7,613 nt of DNA. Origin: an uncultured Porphyromonadaceae bacterium (GTDB taxonomy: Bacteria > Bacteroidota > Bacteroidia > Bacteroidales > Muribaculaceae). Below, in pieces: positions 6,032 to 7,613 of the stretch (positions are counted from its first letter, which is position 1; every line of letters starts with the position of its first letter). A program made the position numbers and the translations under genes. The notes below the pieces were generated by a model. That model worked only from the letters and a program-made list of their open reading frames with translations, was not told the DNA's origin and ran no database searches. Where the stretch lies: positions 1 to 7,613 of the forward strand of contig CAMWLX010000164.1 of the NCBI GenBank assembly GCA_947175225.1. Reading direction: 5' to 3'.

Positions 6032-7613
6032 TTACATTGTCACTTCTACCTTGCTGACTGTGCCGGCAGGCATTATGGGGAGAGTGTTTCCTTCGATTGG
6101 ATTTCCATTAACTTTGATGCTCTCCACTCCTTTGCTGACATGGCGAGGATTCCGAACCGATATTTCATACGTTGCGCCACGGAATTTACGCGAAACGTCA
6201 TAGCCATCCCAGTCCTTGGGAATGCAAGGATCTATCTCAAGTCCATTGTAAGCAGGACGGATGCCAAGTATAAACTGCGTTATAGCATACCAGTTCCATG
6301 CCGCAGTGCCGGTAAGCCATGAGTTTTTACCCTCTCCCGGACGGGCTGCATCCTTTCCGGCTGTCATCTGGCAATATACGTATGGCTCTACTTTATGGAG
6401 TTCACTCTTCTCTTCGACGTATGCCGGACATATCTTCTGATAATATTCCCATGCACGGTCCCCTCTGCCAAGCACTGTCTCGCCGATGATGACCCAAGGA
6501 TTGTTGTGGGCGAAGATACCGGCATTCTCTTTGTAGCCGGCAGGATAAGTGGAAATTTCTCCGTAATCGGGTATATATTCTGTGAAGGCCGGGTTGTTGA
6601 GCACAAGACCATGTTCGCAGTCAAGATAGTTCTTAACAGAGTCAAGAGACTTTTCCACGAGACCTTCTTCAAGACCAATGCCTGCCATTGTGCACCATCC
6701 TTGAGACTCAATAAATATTTTTCCCTCCTTATTCTCATTAGATCCTACCTTGCGTCCATAATAGTCGTAGGCTCTTAGATACCATTCGCCATCCCAGCCA
6801 TATTTCTTGACAGCTTCCTCCATACGAGCTATCTCTTTCTCTATGCGGACTGCCTCCTCATTCTTGCCGAGCGTGCGGCATAGATCTACATAATCTTTTC
6901 CTGTAGCCACAAACTGTCCGGCTATCATGAGAGACTCTGCTTTGGAACCTTCTGATTTGTTTTCCGTGGTCTGGAAAGATTCATTCGGGTCGTTTGAGAA
7001 GCAATTGAGATTCAGGCAATCGTTCCAGTCTGCACGTCCGATAAGCGGAAGTCCATGAGGACCGAGATTGTTTATAACATGGTCTACCGAAACTTTCAGA
7101 TGCTCCATAAGCGGAACCTCTGAACCGGGCTGATTGTCGAAAGGCACCATTTCATCGAGTATGGAGAAGTCGCCTGTCTCTTTGATATATGCAGCTGTGC
7201 CGAATATCAGCCACATAGGGTCGTCGTTGAATCCCCCTCCGATATCATTGTTGCCCCTCTTTGTCAGCGGCTGATATTGATGGTAGCATCCTCCGTCCCG
7301 GAACTGAGTGGATGCGATGTCGATAATCCTTTCTCTTGCACGCTCGGGAATCTGATGCACGAATCCGACAAGATCCTGATTGGAGTCGCGGAATCCCATT
7401 CCTCGCCCTATGCCACTTTCAAAGAAAGAGGCGGAGCGTGAGAAGCAGAATGTAATCATGCACTGGTACTGATTCCAGATATTTACCATGCGGTCGAGTT
7501 TGTCATCACCTGAGCGGAGAGAGTATGTGGCAAGAAGATCATCCCAATATTTCCTTAAATCTTCGAATGCCTTATCTACTTTTTCAGGAGTGTCAAAGCG
7601 AGCCATTATCTCG
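6032..7613 (-). CDS. GH94 glycoside phosphorylase, probable cellobiose phosphorylase (partial, N-terminus off the window)
   Basis: The C-terminal part of a cytoplasmic-type GH94 enzyme that splits a beta-linked disaccharide with phosphate, giving a sugar 1-phosphate and free sugar. The frame stays open to the right edge. The Met at 7606 is probably internal: against the roughly 820-residue family, about 290 N-terminal residues are missing. Numbering from that Met, most of the visible part is the (alpha/alpha)6 barrel, followed by a small beta domain from about 450. Key residues match cellobiose phosphorylase by spacing: Arg57 (SRSAS), Arg68 and Asp74 (GRGMGFRDS), catalytic acid Asp196 (ADWNDCLNLN), Lys359-Glu360 (GYKEN), and His367 (AHNN) and Thr432 (SWLTGT) for phosphate. 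All are intact. Cellobiose is the likeliest substrate, but related beta-glucosides are possible. The gene faces xerD tail-to-tail and its promoter is outside the window. Confidence 0.9.
   Translation of the reverse strand, partial: EIMARFDTPEKVDKAFEDLRKYWDDLLATYSLRSGDDKLDRMVNIWNQYQCMITFCFSRSASFFESGIGRGMGFRDSNQDLVGFVHQIPERARERIIDIASTQFRDGGCYHQYQPLTKRGNNDIGGGFNDDPMWLIFGTAAYIKETGDFSILDEMVPFDNQPGSEVPLMEHLKVSVDHVINNLGPHGLPLIGRADWNDCLNLNCFSNDPNESFQTTENKSEGSKAESLMIAGQFVATGKDYVDLCRTLGKNEEAVRIEKEIARMEEAVKKYGWDGEWYLRAYDYYGRKVGSNENKEGKIFIESQGWCTMAGIGLEEGLVEKSLDSVKNYLDCEHGLVLNNPAFTEYIPDYGEISTYPAGYKENAGIFAHNNPWVIIGETVLGRGDRAWEYYQKICPAYVEEKSELHKVEPYVYCQMTAGKDAARPGEGKNSWLTGTAAWNWYAITQFILGIRPAYNGLEIDPCIPKDWDGYDVSRKFRGATYEISVRNPRHVSKGVESIKVNGNPIEGNTLPIMPAGTVSKVEVTM

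Noticed and set aside
6140..6778. Plus- and minus-strand open frames inside the GH94 gene
   Set aside because: They are out-of-frame shadows of a strongly conserved enzyme and have no recognisable domains.

Overview
The window looks like chromosomal DNA from the order Bacteroidales, possibly the Muribaculaceae (family placement is a guess). Base composition is moderate and starts have no evident Shine-Dalgarno sequence but A-rich leaders. A Bacteroidetes-type -7 box (TAACTTTG) precedes the regulator gene. The proteins read like Bacteroidales versions of a LolC/E-type permease, an Lrp/AsnC regulator, a YfhO membrane protein, XerD and a GH94 phosphorylase.

Layout, left to right. Bases 1-90 are an A/T-rich intergenic stretch with no convincing feature. 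A LolC/E-like ABC permease gene (91-1314, GTG start) ends before a weak hairpin/T-tract that may be a terminator. The 174-base gap that follows carries the best promoter in the window (about 1357-1388), a long leader hairpin with a competing alternative fold (1399-1443) and a near-perfect 15-bp palindrome (1439-1453). The gap leads into an Lrp/AsnC-family regulator (1489-1962). The regulator overlaps a YfhO-family multi-pass membrane protein (1952-4435), so the two are probably co-transcribed and translationally linked.

A 104-base spacer (4436-4539) is filled with small GC-rich hairpins and a degenerate seven-base repeat. Next is a two-gene unit: a 166-residue protein that resembles a degenerate Bacteroidetes SAM-methyltransferase-like protein (4540-5040), joined by an ATGA overlap to xerD (5037-5933), whose catalytic residues are all intact. 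On the other strand a GH94 glycoside phosphorylase, most like cellobiose phosphorylase (6032 to beyond the right edge), converges on xerD. Only its C-terminal two thirds or so is inside the window.

The coding content is mostly housekeeping or metabolic: envelope lipoprotein/ABC transport, transcriptional control, envelope glycosylation, chromosome dimer resolution and disaccharide phosphorolysis. I do not see a defence island, CRISPR array, insertion sequence or obvious new enzyme system. The most unusual signal is non-coding. The 98-base convergent gap after xerD holds three abutting hairpins, and the two outer ones share a loop pattern but differ by paired, compensating changes. A 20-base block from this structure recurs, inverted, about 1.5 kb away in the spacer before the methyltransferase-like gene, so a palindromic repeat family brackets the xerD gene pair.
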